Shown here: one piece after another, positions 63,915-64,000 of the stretch
Layout of the letters: each line of letters opens with the position of its first letter
Position numbering within the stretch: position 1 is the stretch's first letter
Assembly: GCA_016186145.1 (NCBI GenBank)
Contig: JACPMF010000007.1
Span: 69,580-133,579, forward strand
DNA length: 64,000 nucleotides
Reading direction: 5' to 3'
Origin: Candidatus Sungiibacteriota bacterium
GTDB lineage: Bacteria > Patescibacteria > Paceibacteria > Sungbacterales > SURF-37
Notes under the pieces: model-generated
Told to the model about the DNA's origin: nothing
The model's input: only the letters and a program-made list of their open reading frames with translations
The model's database searches: none
Made by a program: the position numbers and the translations under genes

Positions 63915-64000
63915 TCCGATAAGTATATTTACGACTGCGCTCGAACTTACTTTATCAAAAATCTCTGACCAAAGGAAGCCGCCCCGCCGCCGCTCGCTAA

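Overview
The window looks like a chromosomal segment of a Candidate Phyla Radiation bacterium (Patescibacteria, probably Parcubacteria-like). The reasons are its small single-copy housekeeping genes, the compact CPR-type type IV secretion locus (PrgI-like protein, VirB4 ATPase, very long proline-rich VirB6-like protein), many short secreted or membrane proteins of unknown function, and no amino-acid or cofactor biosynthesis. No rRNA, transposase or CRISPR array was seen.

Layout. 1-6 kb: a leftward operon (substrate-binding/OmpA fusion, then a VWA lipoprotein cut by the window edge) diverges from a radical-SAM-like gene, an Mpa/ARC-like AAA+ ATPase and a 2OG-Fe oxygenase. 6-17 kb: DHH-like protein, a toxin-antitoxin pair, PilB, RuvB, PH-domain protein, LysM/M23 peptidase, UvrD, RsmA. 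18.4-33.2 kb: a rightward type IV secretion-like locus. 33.4-38.5 kb: the replication-origin neighbourhood jag-yidC-yidD-rnpA-rpmH / dnaA-dnaN; rpmH is a 45-codon gene. 38.5-64 kb: mostly leftward housekeeping genes (PBP1A, RuvC, YebC, ComM, DksA-like, PNPase, NYN, S15, HU, RNase Y, sigma factor) plus tyrS and several orphans. Genes on both sides mostly point toward dnaA.

The most unusual content is noncoding. (1) Spaces between cistrons are often filled, from stop codon to start codon, by long hairpins. One family has five copies with a fixed three-domain fold: a stem starting TAAAGGGC, a three-way junction closed by CCCTGTTAAAT/ATTTAACAGGG, and a third hairpin ending two bases before the ATG. 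Stem sequences change in compensating pairs, and in three copies the first TAA is the stop codon of the preceding gene. (2) tRNA genes are interrupted by structured insertions and nested: a tRNA-Thr(CGT) inside an insertion in another tRNA-Thr(CGT), and a triple nest at 61238-61756. (3) Two insertion motifs in these tRNAs recur: a TCCCGA...TCGGGA junction element, and a hairpin element with an invariant ACGAGCA/GCAGT internal loop that also occurs at 18.1-18.3 kb. (4) A third junction repeat is present at 54.4 and 63.7 kb, and a palindromic insert lies in frame inside rsmA. Together these suggest a genome populated by small, non-autonomous, structure-forming elements.

All calls come from reading the sequence by eye. 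Structures are hand-drawn base pairings, and product names rest on recognised motifs without database searches.
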